Shown piece by piece: positions 1 through 9,121 of a stretch of DNA of 64,000 nt. The stretch's first letter is position 1. Each line of letters opens with the position of its first letter. The position numbers and the translations under genes are program-made. The notes under the pieces are model-generated. The model made no database searches, was not told where the DNA came from, and worked only from the letters and a program-made list of their open reading frames with translations. Source of the stretch: Lapidilactobacillus luobeiensis (lineage in GTDB: Bacteria; Bacillota; Bacilli; Lactobacillales; Lactobacillaceae); NCBI RefSeq assembly GCF_024345205.1, contig NZ_BROC01000004.1, forward strand, positions 103,488 through 167,487. Direction: 5' to 3'.

Positions 1-830
1 GGGGCGACCCAACTAAAACCATCCATAAATGAATAGCTTCCAAGTATTTTAGTCCCAATAAAATTATAGTTTGTCCCTGATGGGTAACAAACATTTTGTC
101 CATTATAATCCAGATAAGGCCCCGTAATCATCTTTGATCTAGCAACTCGAACGTTATATGACCATGTCAATGAGTCATATGACATGAAAAGATAATAACA
201 ATCCTGTTCAGCCTGGTAGTGAATAAAGCACCCTTCGATTGCACCATCTTGGGCCTGACTGGGGCGTTGGGCGATTCTCTGCCCGTAATCACCACGATAT
301 TTGACCAGACCAGTAACTGGATCTAATTCAACCAAAAAGATGCCACCGAAAAATGAACCGTACAAAAGCCATTGCCGCCCATCTTTGCCAGTAACAATAT
401 TGGCATCGATCGCGTTCTGTCCATAGTGCTTGCCATCGGTTTTAATTACCAAACCCTTATCAGTCCATGGCCCTTGTAGATGTGGTGCCGTTGCCAACCC
501 AATACAGGAAATACGACTCCCGAGCGTTGAAGCAGCATAGTACATCCGATATTCCACGCCCACTTTTATGACATCAGGAGCCCACAATCCATTAGCATGG
601 GACCAGCTCTTTGCAGGAGTGGGTACCTGCCCTAACGCAGTGCCAATATACCGCCAATGCTTAAAATCCCTTGATTCACGAATCTGTATCCCTTGCGTTA
701 ATTTTCCGTTTATTTTCGTATCTGTTGAAAAAAGATAATACTGCTTTCCCTCTTTGACGATCGTAGGATCGTGAACACCTCTAGTTCCCCACATTGCATC
801 GACCCACTGATTCTGTCGGTCTACTAACAC
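1..830 (-). CDS. GH43 arabinan endo-1,5-alpha-L-arabinosidase-like, 3' end outside window
   Basis: The reading frame is open from position 830 to the window edge, so only the N-terminal ~276 residues are seen. It carries the five-bladed GH43 signature: HDP near residue 21 (catalytic base Asp), an Asp in the NAIDANIV stretch (pKa modulator) and Glu in GAIEG (acid). The segment WAPDVI is typical of endo-arabinanases. No signal peptide is visible, so it should act on imported arabino-oligosaccharides in the cytoplasm. An upstream in-frame TAA limits the start; GTG at 830 has AGAAGG seven bases upstream, while ATG at 794 lacks a site. It lies just after the terminator of the GH51 operon. Family assignment is firm; endo versus exo activity is inferred. 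Confidence 0.85.
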   Translation of the reverse strand, partial: MLVDRQNQWVDAMWGTRGVHDPTIVKEGKQYYLFSTDTKINGKLTQGIQIRESRDFKHWRYIGTALGQVPTPAKSWSHANGLWAPDVIKVGVEYRMYYAASTLGSRISCIGLATAPHLQGPWTDKGLVIKTDGKHYGQNAIDANIVTGKDGRQWLLYGSFFGGIFLVELDPVTGLVKYRGDYGQRIAQRPSQAQDGAIEGCFIHYQAEQDCYYLFMSYDSLTWSYNVRVARSKMITGPYLDYNGQNVCYPSGTNYNFIGTKILGSYSFMDGFSWVA

Positions 831-846
831 TCGAACACCTTCTATA

Positions 847-896
847 TAAAAAAAGAAAAATCGACCCCCAAAAAATTAGGTGAGTTCGATTTCTCT
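847..896 (-). terminator. Intrinsic terminator after the GH51/DUF6171 operon
   Basis: On the minus strand an AAATCGA/TCGATTT stem extended by a CACC/GGGG pairing is followed by a long T run. It separates the small DUF6171 gene from the partial GH43 gene, so that gene either has its own promoter in the T-rich tail or depends on read-through. Confidence 0.7.
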
Positions 897-946
897 TTTC
901 AGAGTATAACGATAACTTTCGAATTCATCAAAAATGCGCTCCAAGT

Positions 947-1198
947 TCACCAACGTCCATCAGGACAACTTTTATTCCGTAAACTAGCACGAAAACGCGT
1001 ATAACAACCACATTTTAAACATAACCCCTTTTGGAAAAAGGGGCATGACTGACACTGGATCAAGCGTTGATCACGGAGCTCATCCGAAACCAAATTGCCA
1101 ACTTCTAGACTTAGTTGTTCGGTGATCAGGGCGTCAGTATCCTGCTGATCCAGACTCTCCAACAACTCGCACCGAACACAATCCTTACGCTGTTGCAA
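947..1198 (-). CDS. DUF6171-like small cysteine-rich protein
   Basis: This 83-residue protein has four cysteine clusters (CVRC near residue 8, CQSC near 49, CLKCGC near 60 and a final C near 78), the pattern of a small zinc ribbon and of the DUF6171 family. Function is unknown. Its ATG at 1198 overlaps the last 14 bases of the GH51 gene, so translation is probably coupled and it is the last gene of the arabinofuranosidase operon. That position next to a sugar hydrolase is odd for the family and gives no clear functional clue; a metal-binding regulatory role is only a guess. Confidence 0.75.
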   Translation of the reverse strand: MQQRKDCVRCELLESLDQQDTDALITEQLSLEVGNLVSDELRDQRLIQCQSCPFFQKGLCLKCGCYTRFRASLRNKSCPDGRW

Positions 1199-2636
1199 CG
1201 TGTAATGTCACCACACTCATTGGTGGGATCGAAACGCTGACTTGATGACCTTGATGCTTGGCGGAATTGAGAGTCGCTGTCTTGATCGCCTCAGGATCAT
1301 CAAAATCGTTGTGTTGATCCATTGTCTGTCCTTGCAAGATTTCACCGTTGACATCAATCACTTCGCTGTCAAAATCAAGTGAGAGTTCATCCGCTGCATC
1401 AATACTGTAATTACATAACGAGACTAAATAGCCTTGATCATTCTTTGATACTGATGCACTAGTCGTTGTGGCTAGTTCATCATGGGTATCCAGCGCAACT
1501 GCATCCTGATGCTCCATGAACATTTTAAAGACATAATAAGTCGGGGTTTTGATCATTTTTTTGCCTTCAGTCAATACCATGGCCTGAAGAACATTGACCA
1601 TTTGCGCAATATTAGCCATTTCCACTCGATCAGCATGCTTTTGAAAAATATGCAGAGTGATGGCAGCGACCATCGCATCGCGGATCGTATTTTGTTGATA
1701 CAGAAAACCGGGATTAGTGCCTGGCTCAACAGCCAACCAAGATCCCCATTCATCCACAATCAACCCAACACGCTTATCAGGATCATATTTATCCATGATC
1801 GTACTGTGCTTAGTAATCAGTTCGTCCATTTTTTGAGCACTACTTATTAAGGAGAACCATTCGTTTTCTGGAAATCCTAAAGCGGGGCGCTTGTCTTCCC
1901 ACGGCGCAGCCAGCGCATAATGATGAAGACTGATCCCATCCATATATGGCGTGGCATAACGCATCAATACATCCATCCAGTTATAGTCATCGATATTAGG
2001 ACCTGAAGCAATTTTGTAGATCGGCTTCTCGCCATTATAATTGCGCACAAATGTTTGATATTGGCGGTAGAGATCCGAATAATACTCTGGGCGCATATTA
2101 CCACCACAGCCCCAACTCTCATTACCAACACCAAAGAATTTTACTGACCATGGTGCCGGATGGCCATTTTTAGCGCGCAGGTCAGCCATTGGTGAAATGC
2201 CATCAAAAGTCATATATTCCACCCAATCAGACATTTCCTGAACAGTTCCACTGCCAACGTTACCGTTAATGTAAGCTTCCGTGCCTAACTGCCGAACCAA
2301 CTCAAAAAATTCATGGGTTCCAAAGTGATTATTTTCAACGACACCGCCCCAATTCGTATTCACGATTTTCTTCCGTGATTCCTTAGGACCAATGCCATCT
2401 TGCCAGTGATAAGTATCAGCAAAACAGCCGCCTGGCCAACGGAGTACTGGTATTTTGATTTCCTTCAAGGCTTCAACGACATCCGTGCGCAATCCATTGA
2501 CGTTAGGAATATCTGAATCTGGGCCTACCCAAAGTCCCTCATAAATACAACGGCCTAAATGTTCAGCAAACTGACCATAGATATATTTGCTGATTTTACC
2601 GCGTTGGCGCTGGTCATTCACTACGATTTTTGACAT
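1185..2636 (-). CDS. abfA: GH51 alpha-L-arabinofuranosidase
   Basis: The 483-residue protein is full length for intracellular GH51 enzymes that release terminal arabinofuranose from arabino-oligosaccharides. The acid/base Glu is in GNES (E173) and the nucleophile Glu in VDEWG (E296), with RWPGG near residue 66 and a C-terminal beta domain. No signal peptide. The start has AAGGAG eight bases upstream. It follows the GH43 gene by 21 bases and overlaps the DUF6171 gene, forming one operon transcribed from the AraR-controlled promoter at 3650-3692. Clear family call; the symbol follows usage for this family. Confidence 0.95.
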   Translation of the reverse strand: MSKIVVNDQRQRGKISKYIYGQFAEHLGRCIYEGLWVGPDSDIPNVNGLRTDVVEALKEIKIPVLRWPGGCFADTYHWQDGIGPKESRKKIVNTNWGGVVENNHFGTHEFFELVRQLGTEAYINGNVGSGTVQEMSDWVEYMTFDGISPMADLRAKNGHPAPWSVKFFGVGNESWGCGGNMRPEYYSDLYRQYQTFVRNYNGEKPIYKIASGPNIDDYNWMDVLMRYATPYMDGISLHHYALAAPWEDKRPALGFPENEWFSLISSAQKMDELITKHSTIMDKYDPDKRVGLIVDEWGSWLAVEPGTNPGFLYQQNTIRDAMVAAITLHIFQKHADRVEMANIAQMVNVLQAMVLTEGKKMIKTPTYYVFKMFMEHQDAVALDTHDELATTTSASVSKNDQGYLVSLCNYSIDAADELSLDFDSEVIDVNGEILQGQTMDQHNDFDDPEAIKTATLNSAKHQGHQVSVSIPPMSVVTLHVATA

Positions 2637-2657
2637 ATTTTTCTCCTTATGATCTCT

Positions 2658-3605
2658 TTAATTATCGCCTGGTTCGCCAAAACTTGGGAAACCTTGGTCT
2701 GTCCAACTGAAAGTTTGCGCATAGGCATGTCGGTCAGGATTGTCCAGCGAATCTCCTTGAATACCCTCGTTGTCATAAGGCCGCGCATGGTAGACGATTA
2801 CATCCTGACAGCCATCTGCTGTTTTGGTAAAGCTATTATGTCCTGGTCCAAACAGGTGATGCTTTTTTGAACTCTTAAATACTGGCTGGTCACATTTATG
2901 CCATGAATAGCTGTCCAATAAATCGCTGTCCTGATCCGCCCAAAGCAGACCAACCGCATAGTTTTCATCAGTCGCACTCCCCGAATAAGTGATGAAGATC
3001 CGGCCATGTGAAAGCAATACAGCTGGTCCCTCATTGACTAAATAACCGATCCTTTCCCAATCATATTCGGGAATCGACAACAATAATTTCTTTCCGATCA
3101 ACTGCCACGGATTGGCCATTCTTGATAAATAAAGGTTAGAATTTCCCGGGATTGCTGGATCTTGTTGGGCCCAGACATAATATATTTCATTCTTGAACTC
3201 AAAAACAGTTGCATCCAAACTAAAACTATCTTGGTCGGTCACGATTTGACCCTTTTCTAGCCAGTTTGTTGTTAACGGTGATGGCTCGTCACATTCAATG
3301 ACAAACATGCGATGATGATGCTGTGCATCTCGAACCCCATCTTGATCCGCCGCCGCAAAATAGATGTACCATTTTCCTGAAATGAAATGGATCTCAGGCG
3401 CCCAGATCAGGTGGCTCATCGCTCCCTCTTTAGGCGCATGCCAAACCATCATGCGCTCACCAGTTTCAAGTCCTGTTAATGTCCTTGCACGTCGTACTTC
3501 GATTTCTTGGTAACCTGGGACTGAGCCAGTAAAATAATAATAGCCATCAGTGTGAAGATAGACCCAGGGATCAGCACGTTGCAAAACGATTGGTTGCTTG
3601 GTCAT
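2658..3605 (-). CDS. GH43 family exo-acting arabinofuranosidase-like glycosidase
   Basis: A 315-residue, single-domain GH43 protein without signal peptide. The three catalytic carboxylates are visible: D12 in RADPW, D131 in SLDATVFE and E192 in NEGPAVL. The GYYYFTGSVP and WAPEIH motifs match the branch of GH43 annotated as alpha-L-arabinofuranosidases acting on arabino-oligosaccharides. It is the first gene of the operon with GH51 and DUF6171, with an AGGAG ribosome site. Regulation by AraR is likely from the operator that follows the -10 box. A beta-xylosidase activity cannot be ruled out from sequence, but the neighbours favour arabinose substrates. Confidence 0.88.
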   Translation of the reverse strand: MTKQPIVLQRADPWVYLHTDGYYYFTGSVPGYQEIEVRRARTLTGLETGERMMVWHAPKEGAMSHLIWAPEIHFISGKWYIYFAAADQDGVRDAQHHHRMFVIECDEPSPLTTNWLEKGQIVTDQDSFSLDATVFEFKNEIYYVWAQQDPAIPGNSNLYLSRMANPWQLIGKKLLLSIPEYDWERIGYLVNEGPAVLLSHGRIFITYSGSATDENYAVGLLWADQDSDLLDSYSWHKCDQPVFKSSKKHHLFGPGHNSFTKTADGCQDVIVYHARPYDNEGIQGDSLDNPDRHAYAQTFSWTDQGFPSFGEPGDN

Positions 3606-3649
3606 TGATTTTTAGCTCCTCTTTTGTCCGCATCTTTATATAACTTTAT

Positions 3650-3692
3650 ATTTAACAGTACAAATTCTAGCTTATCTCTACTACTTTTTCAA
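3650..3692 (-). promoter_or_regulatory. Promoter and AraR operator of the GH43-GH51 operon
   Basis: Minus strand: TTGAAA (3687-3692), 17-base spacer, TAGAAT (3664-3669). Overlapping the start of transcription is ATTTGTACTGTTAAAT (3650-3665), which matches 12 of 16 positions of the AraR box ATTTGTACGTACAAAT with one perfect half. Repression by the AraR encoded upstream is inferred. Confidence 0.75.
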
Positions 3693-3754
3693 GTGGCGAT
3701 CTTTTTTTGTTTCTATTTACTCGTTGTTCAATAAACAGCACCCACGAGGCTATC

Positions 3755-3787
3755 AAAAAGGTATCGATCAATAACACAATCGATACC
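3755..3787 (-). terminator. Intrinsic terminator of araR
   Basis: A nine-base perfect stem GGTATCGAT/ATCGATACC with a ten-base loop is followed on the minus strand by TTTTTG. It begins ten bases after the araR stop codon. Confidence 0.85.
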
Positions 3788-3796
3788 ACGAAACCT

Positions 3797-4885
3797 TTAC
3801 GAACCTAATGTCCTCACAGAATCTCCTGCGATCACCTTAGGCTGATAGATTCGAGAACTCTCAATAAAATTCCGATTAGAGTTTCCTAACATTTGTAACA
3901 TCAGCTTTGCGGCATCCTGCCCCATACTAGTCTTCGGATGATCGATTGATGTAATGCGTGTACCAAAATTTGAACTCAGCATCGAATTATCAAAACTAAT
4001 GATCGAAATATCTTCAGGAATATTTAGTCCTAATCCTAAGCACTGATTATAAACCAATGCCGCGATCTGGTCATTATAGCAGATAATTGCTGTTGGGCGA
4101 TTTTCAAGATTGGCAACTACCTTTCTTAGCCTTATCGGTAGCTCTTCTTCCAGCTCACCAGATTTATAGGTCAAAATATTAATATCGGTCACGCGATTAG
4201 AACTTTGAATCGCGTAAGTAAAACCATCCATCCGATCAATACCTTGCTGATCATCAGTTTTAAAAACACCTAATATTTTCTGGTGTCGATGCGTTAAAAT
4301 ATATTCCGTCGCCAGTTTTCCACCAGCAAAATCATCCATAATGAAATACGGTGTAACAAGCTCCTTAAATTTTGAGTTGATCGTAATGATAGGTACTCCG
4401 GTCTTTTGCAGATCAGCATAGAGTCCTTCATTTTTTATTGTAAATGCACTCTTGGTTGGCTCAACGATCAGACCAGAAATATCTGTTGAAAGTAGCTTGA
4501 TCAAATTATTTTGTTCAAACTTTTCATCATTCCTAGTGCTACTTAAAAGCAGTGACACGGACTGCTCACTCAGCACCTTTTCAATTCCCGAAATAATTGC
4601 AGGAAAAATATAGTCATTGATATGTGTTGCCATCACCGCAACTGTTTTATGAATTGATTTTTCAATGCGTTGACGTTGTGAGGCAACAAAAGTACCCCCA
4701 CCTTGAATACGATAAACCAGTCCTTGTACCTCAAGATCAGAGAGCGCCTTACGAATAGTATGCCGGCTCACTTCAAAGGTCGCCATTAGCTTTGATTCAG
4801 TCGGTATTTTTTCATTTTCTTTATACTTACCAGTGATTATCCAGCCCTTCACTGTCTCAGTAACGATTTCGTATTTTTTTTCCAT
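3797..4885 (-). CDS. araR: AraR-type arabinose repressor (GntR HTH plus LacI-like sensor)
   Basis: About 362 residues with an N-terminal GntR winged helix (residues 1-70; ESKLMATFEVSRHTIRKAL) fused to a LacI/GalR-type periplasmic-binding sensor domain, the architecture of B. subtilis AraR. The preferred ATG at 4885 has TTGGGG eight bases upstream; a TTG four codons earlier lacks a site. The gene is alone, between its own terminator and an autoregulated promoter whose operator is nearly a perfect AraR box. Another good box controls the neighbouring GH43-GH51 operon. It should sense L-arabinose and derepress these genes; ligand is inferred from family and context. Confidence 0.93.
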   Translation of the reverse strand: MEKKYEIVTETVKGWIITGKYKENEKIPTESKLMATFEVSRHTIRKALSDLEVQGLVYRIQGGGTFVASQRQRIEKSIHKTVAVMATHINDYIFPAIISGIEKVLSEQSVSLLLSSTRNDEKFEQNNLIKLLSTDISGLIVEPTKSAFTIKNEGLYADLQKTGVPIITINSKFKELVTPYFIMDDFAGGKLATEYILTHRHQKILGVFKTDDQQGIDRMDGFTYAIQSSNRVTDINILTYKSGELEEELPIRLRKVVANLENRPTAIICYNDQIAALVYNQCLGLGLNIPEDISIISFDNSMLSSNFGTRITSIDHPKTSMGQDAAKLMLQMLGNSNRNFIESSRIYQPKVIAGDSVRTLGS

Positions 4886-4900
4886 AATAAACCCCAATTC

Positions 4901-4943
4901 ATTTGTACGTATAAATAATATCGCTAATAAAGGTTCTTTTCAA
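4901..4943 (-). promoter_or_regulatory. araR promoter with near-perfect AraR operator
   Basis: Minus strand TTGAAA (4938-4943), 17-base spacer, TATTAT (4915-4920), followed directly by ATTTGTACGTATAAAT (4901-4916, read on the plus strand), 15 of 16 matches to the AraR box. This predicts autorepression. A weaker half box, GTACAAAT at 5027-5034, lies 118 bases further upstream and could allow looping. Confidence 0.82.
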
Positions 4944-5106
4944 GTTTTTTCAATCACTAACAGACTATTTCCCGACAATTATAGCATTGGCCTACCTAGC
5001 TATTACTTTAGCTAATAGAAATCACGGTACAAATTAAATAATTGGCTTGGTTATTTCAAAACAATTCTTAAATCGGCCACGTTCTTAATCAACTACAAAA
5101 TCATCA

Positions 5107-5166
5107 CAAAAAAGAGGACTTCAATTCTAAGCTCGTTTTAAGCTTGAATTGAAGTCCTCTTTTTTA
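5107..5166 (-). terminator. Bidirectional terminator between araR and the aldo/keto reductase
   Basis: A 19-base inverted repeat (AAAAGAGGACTTCAATTC and its complement) encloses an 18-base loop, flanked by A and T runs, so it can stop transcription from either side. It ends the reductase gene on the minus strand. Confidence 0.9.
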
Positions 5167-5205
5167 CTTATCAAATCTTATAATAGTATCAAACACCAAA
5201 CTGAA

Positions 5206-6054
5206 TCAGCCTTGCGTTGGATTATGATTACTACCATTCGTCGTATCAGCCAAACTATTCAAGACAGTCATATCCTCAGCCGAAATAGTGAAATCAAGTT
5301 CTTTATTACTGATGATGTGGGCTGGTGTCACTGCTTTTGGCAATGGCAAAGCGCCGTTTTCGATACAGAAACGGATCGCTAACTGAGCTGTGGTAACATC
5401 GTATTTCTTGGCAATCGCTACCACGTGTTCGTTGGTCAACATCCGCCCAGTCGCCAATGGTGAGTATGCCTCGATCAACAGCCCGTTATCTTCAGAATAT
5501 TTCGTGATCTTCGGTTCGGTAAAGCCAATATAATATTGGATCTGATTGACCATTGGTTTAACTTTAGCGTTAGGCAACAGATTCTCTAAATCGCGAACCG
5601 CAAAGTTAGAAACCCCAATGGCGCGGACGCGGCCACTGGCATAAACTTCTTCCAAAGCCCGCCAAGCATCAAGATTGCCTTGATCGCAGTTCTTTCCGAT
5701 TTCATTCCATGGCCATGGCGCATGAATAATGTAAAGATCCAAATAATCAATGTCTAGATCAGCCATGGTTTCATCGAAAGCCTTTAATGCGCCTTGATAG
5801 GTCTTGATCTCCGCTGGTAATTTCGACGTTACAAAGATATCTTTACGATCGATCCCAGAATCACGGATCGCTTGGCCAACACTCTTCTCATTGCCGTATG
5901 CTTTGGCGGTATCGATATGACGATAACCATTCTCCAAAGCGACCTTAACGGAATTATACGCAGGCTCGCCATTGGGGATCTGCCAAGTCCCAAAAGCAAC
6001 CTTAGGAATTTTGACACCGTTCGTTAATGTATAAGTCTCAGTTAAAACTGACAT
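5206..6054 (-). CDS. Aldo/keto reductase (2,5-diketo-gluconate reductase-like)
   Basis: The 282-residue protein has the full AKR tetrad: D48 and Y53 in HIDTAKAYGNE, K78 in VTSKLP and H111 in IIHAPWPW, in an NADPH-dependent TIM barrel. GVSNFAV and the C-terminal PKAVTP cofactor segment are present. It should reduce small aldehydes or ketones in the cytoplasm; the substrate is not readable. Ribosome site GGAGG is eight bases before ATG. It is monocistronic, between two terminators, with a MerR-type promoter upstream. A second AKR of the same group lies at 34114-34944. Confidence 0.92.
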   Translation of the reverse strand: MSVLTETYTLTNGVKIPKVAFGTWQIPNGEPAYNSVKVALENGYRHIDTAKAYGNEKSVGQAIRDSGIDRKDIFVTSKLPAEIKTYQGALKAFDETMADLDIDYLDLYIIHAPWPWNEIGKNCDQGNLDAWRALEEVYASGRVRAIGVSNFAVRDLENLLPNAKVKPMVNQIQYYIGFTEPKITKYSEDNGLLIEAYSPLATGRMLTNEHVVAIAKKYDVTTAQLAIRFCIENGALPLPKAVTPAHIISNKELDFTISAEDMTVLNSLADTTNGSNHNPTQG

Positions 6055-6088
6055 GAAATTCCTCCATTCGTTTTGCTAATGCAATCCT

Positions 6089-6119
6089 ATTTTAGCACTT
6101 GCACGGTGAGAGTGCGACT
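6089..6119 (-). promoter_or_regulatory. Candidate MerR-type promoter of the aldo/keto reductase
   Basis: Minus strand GTCGCA, 18-base spacer, TAAAAT, with an imperfect palindrome (GCACT...AGTGC) filling the stretched spacer, as in MerR-family-activated promoters that often drive aldo/keto reductases. No merR gene lies in the window, so the activator is only inferred. Confidence 0.4.
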
Positions 6120-6132
6120 CTTTTTGCTTATT

Positions 6133-6167
6133 AAAAAGAAGCTCACCCAAATAAACGGCCAGCTTCT
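6133..6167 (-). terminator. Terminator of the exopolysaccharide operon
   Basis: Minus-strand stem AGAAGCT/AGCTTCT followed by TTTTTAA, located just after the stop of the GGDEF-like gene, the last gene of the operon. Confidence 0.6.
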
Positions 6168-6182
6168 ACTATTGATCATCGC

Positions 6183-7040
6183 TCAAACATCATAATTGCT
6201 TTCTTTCTCAGCTTGATCCATTAAGTCACGCGCGTTTTTCATTTTAGTTTGATCATATTCGGCGATCCCAGCCCGCAATTGGATATCAAATTGCTGTAAC
6301 GTTGCTTGTTTGCCGATTTCTTCCTCAAAATGGCGATCGATCCGATCGCGGACGATGCGCCCGCCGGCTGTATTGGTGTAGAGCAGAATGCCCCAAGTCA
6401 AGTTATCCGAATCCAAAATATAGACAATGTCTTCCCCTCGAGTCGAGTGTTTAAGAATTTCCGAGGTAGCCAAAATCAAGTCATGAAGTTGGTCAGCTGT
6501 CATTAAACGCTGTAATTGATCAAAATAACGAAATTGTAGCGTGATCGTGATCAGCGGCAATTCATAACGCTTGGCCGTGTCCATATAAACAGCTGTATCT
6601 TCCAAGTAAGCGGTCAGCGTCCGCAAGTGGGTCGTTTCATCAAGAATGCTGAGCTGACGTTTTTCACGTTGCAAGACACTATTTTCTTGTTGTAGGAGTT
6701 GCTGATTGACTGTTAGCGCATAAACCGAAATGGATAGCAGTAACGGCATCAGGAGCCAGAAAACCAATTGAAATTCAACTGCTTGCTGCAAGGCCACTGC
6801 TGTGTAAAGCATATAGGTCCCCTGAACAAAAATAAAAATCAGATTCAGCACCAATCCCGTTGTCAATCCAGTGAAATAAGTTGCGATCACGAGCAGCGCG
6901 GCGATGCCCAAATACATCGCATTCAGCAGAACGTTTTCAGCCGTCAGTGTCATATATAAAGTGGTCACTACGAAAAGCAGCAATACGCCAAGTAAAGAGA
7001 GATCTGTCAATAAACTACGATCATTTCTACGATTCATCAT
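6183..7040 (-). CDS. Membrane protein with degenerate GGDEF domain, c-di-GMP receptor-like (YdaK/PssE type)
   Basis: Residues 15-112 form several membrane helices; 113-130 look like a coiled linker; 131-285 is a GGDEF-fold domain. The active-site GGDEF is replaced by DSDNL (210-214), so cyclase activity is not expected. Five residues before it, R201-G-E-D204 preserves the RxxD inhibitory site that binds c-di-GMP. This is the layout of B. subtilis YdaK and Listeria PssE, receptors that switch on a co-encoded glycan synthase. It overlaps the BcsB-like gene by 14 bases and ends the operon. c-di-GMP binding is inferred; no cyclase or phosphodiesterase gene is in this window. Confidence 0.82.
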   Translation of the reverse strand: MMNRRNDRSLLTDLSLLGVLLLFVVTTLYMTLTAENVLLNAMYLGIAALLVIATYFTGLTTGLVLNLIFIFVQGTYMLYTAVALQQAVEFQLVFWLLMPLLLSISVYALTVNQQLLQQENSVLQREKRQLSILDETTHLRTLTAYLEDTAVYMDTAKRYELPLITITLQFRYFDQLQRLMTADQLHDLILATSEILKHSTRGEDIVYILDSDNLTWGILLYTNTAGGRIVRDRIDRHFEEEIGKQATLQQFDIQLRAGIAEYDQTKMKNARDLMDQAEKESNYDV

Positions 7041-9108
7041 GCTGCCTCCTTGTCAATCGGCCATGTTTACGGAGTAAGAAGAATAGTGTGAGGCCGATGA
7101 CCACGATCATCAATAACGCTAAGCCAAGATAGGCGATCAAGTTGACATTTTGACTGATTTGATTAACAAGCGATGTCTTTTTAGCCCCGGTTTTCGTCTT
7201 AAAGCGATAGTTGTAGTGCATATTGTCCTGATCCACAGCAATGGCATCGCCTTGATATTGTTCGATGTGACGTTGGTAATTGATCTGTGTTGAGGCCAAG
7301 TAGACCGCATTCGCGGTAGCCCCGGTCACCGCCAGAACACCTAAGTCTTCATTAGCCTGAGATCGCAGCAATTGTGCTGTCCCCAATTGATGTCCGTATT
7401 TGGTTTCGATCGAAAGCTTTTCATTTGAAAGGAAATGGTCATACTTTTCATCAAACTTGAAGAATAATCGTGAATTGATCTGACGTAAATAGGCGTTGTC
7501 TTTGGGCGTACCAAAGGCAATAATATTTTGATTCGCCTGGATCTGCTTTGAAGGCACCTTGGTCGAAAATGTGACCGTCCCCGTATTGCTTTGAGCATAG
7601 ACGCCAATCAAATTAAAGATATTGGTCAACGTTTTGAAATAAACCGGCGTCATTTTCTTAGGCCGTGCCACCAAGATATTATTAAATGTATTGTTTTTCA
7701 AAAAAACACTGGGATAGTTGGTAAACATTAGATCTTTTTTGACTTGGGAACTGATATTAGCGCTTGAGCCTGGTAAAACTGTTGCCCAAGCGGCCTCGTT
7801 GTTCATTTCTTGCCCTGACTCCGGTAATTCTAAATCGAGCACCACGCGCACCACAAAGGAATTCCCCAATGACTTACTCTTAGGTAGATCAAAGGTCAAT
7901 TGTTGGCCATCAGCCTTGCTGGCACTCAGCCGTCGACTTCCGATCGGCGTATCGTTGATATAGACCGTTACCAAAGAACGTTTAAAATCAAGATTCTGGC
8001 CATACTGTAAGTTTAACCGAATCGTACTCCCGTTAGCATTGGTCCGCCCTGACGGTAAACTGACAAAAAAGCTGGCTTCTTGGTGGCCCGGTCCTGAGAC
8101 CCGCTGGCCTGTCGTTGTCAGCGGAAAACTACCTTGATACTGCAAGACTGAGGTCACAGTCTGTGTGTCCTGAGTCACTATTTTTTGACTGGCTTTAGTC
8201 TGCTTCATTAATTCTTGATTGGCTACGAAACGACTGGCCTTGATCAAATCACGAGCTCGTTTGGCCGTGACGATCAATGTATATTGTTGGTCACTGTATT
8301 GTGTCTTGATCACCGCCTGCTTGGCCACCTCCGCAGCAGAGATCCCCTGACGAAACTTTGCTGGTAGCTGATCATAGCGACTAATGATCAGTCGGTATGG
8401 ACGTTGATCATATTCCTTATTGCCCAGCTGTCCAATCGGGATCGTTGCCTGTTCCGTCGTCAAGATCCGCGAGATCCCCGATAATGCATAGACGGCTGCA
8501 GACAATTCCGCATCATCTGGATCACTCGGTGTCAAAATTACGGATTGACTGTTAGCGATCGTGTCAGGACCAATAAAATGATCGTAAAAAGAATTGATCC
8601 CAGACGTTGGTTCATCTAGTGTATAACGAAAATTCACGTTTGAAGCCGGATAAATAGTCAACCAATTGGCCGGAGTTTGCGCCAGACGATAATCATTCTG
8701 ACCCGATCGATTAAGGATCTGACCATTGATCCGCAACTCGCTACTCCCGCTGATCAAATCCAAGGGCAACTCGATTTCTTTGGTTTGTAAGCCCGTACTG
8801 TTCTCCGGCCGAAACGAATAGATTTTGATATTATTCAAAGAAACTGTGATATCAGAAATCTGCTGATCAGCCAATTGCGACAATTGAAAACTAAAATTAA
8901 AAGTCGCTTTTTTGAGACGCCAATAGTCCATCTTAATGAAATACATATTTGAGCTGACACTCTGCCCAGATAATGAGGTCGTTTGATTTTGAAACTGTTG
9001 TGTATACGTCAAATCGGCAGCTGCCACTGTCCGTTGCGGTCGCAGAATCAATAACGCTCCTAGCAAGAACAGCCAAAGGCCGATCGTCATTCTCTTTTTC
9101 TGTTTCAT
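7027..9108 (-). CDS. BcsB/YdaN-like cell-surface subunit of polysaccharide synthase
   Basis: A 693-residue protein with an N-terminal signal sequence (positively charged start, hydrophobic 9-22, AAA near 29-31), a long extracellular beta-rich region and one C-terminal membrane helix near 662-682 with a basic tail. Size and topology match the BcsB/YdaN family that guides nascent glycan outside the membrane. It sits between the GT2 synthase (13 bases upstream) and the degenerate GGDEF protein, as in ydaJKLMN and pss loci. It should form the membrane export complex with the synthase. Sequence similarity in this family is weak, so the call relies partly on position. Confidence 0.8.
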   Translation of the reverse strand: MKQKKRMTIGLWLFLLGALLILRPQRTVAAADLTYTQQFQNQTTSLSGQSVSSNMYFIKMDYWRLKKATFNFSFQLSQLADQQISDITVSLNNIKIYSFRPENSTGLQTKEIELPLDLISGSSELRINGQILNRSGQNDYRLAQTPANWLTIYPASNVNFRYTLDEPTSGINSFYDHFIGPDTIANSQSVILTPSDPDDAELSAAVYALSGISRILTTEQATIPIGQLGNKEYDQRPYRLIISRYDQLPAKFRQGISAAEVAKQAVIKTQYSDQQYTLIVTAKRARDLIKASRFVANQELMKQTKASQKIVTQDTQTVTSVLQYQGSFPLTTTGQRVSGPGHQEASFFVSLPSGRTNANGSTIRLNLQYGQNLDFKRSLVTVYINDTPIGSRRLSASKADGQQLTFDLPKSKSLGNSFVVRVVLDLELPESGQEMNNEAAWATVLPGSSANISSQVKKDLMFTNYPSVFLKNNTFNNILVARPKKMTPVYFKTLTNIFNLIGVYAQSNTGTVTFSTKVPSKQIQANQNIIAFGTPKDNAYLRQINSRLFFKFDEKYDHFLSNEKLSIETKYGHQLGTAQLLRSQANEDLGVLAVTGATANAVYLASTQINYQRHIEQYQGDAIAVDQDNMHYNYRFKTKTGAKKTSLVNQISQNVNLIAYLGLALLMIVVIGLTLFFLLRKHGRLTRRQHDES

Positions 9109-9121
9109 CTTTGACTCGCTC

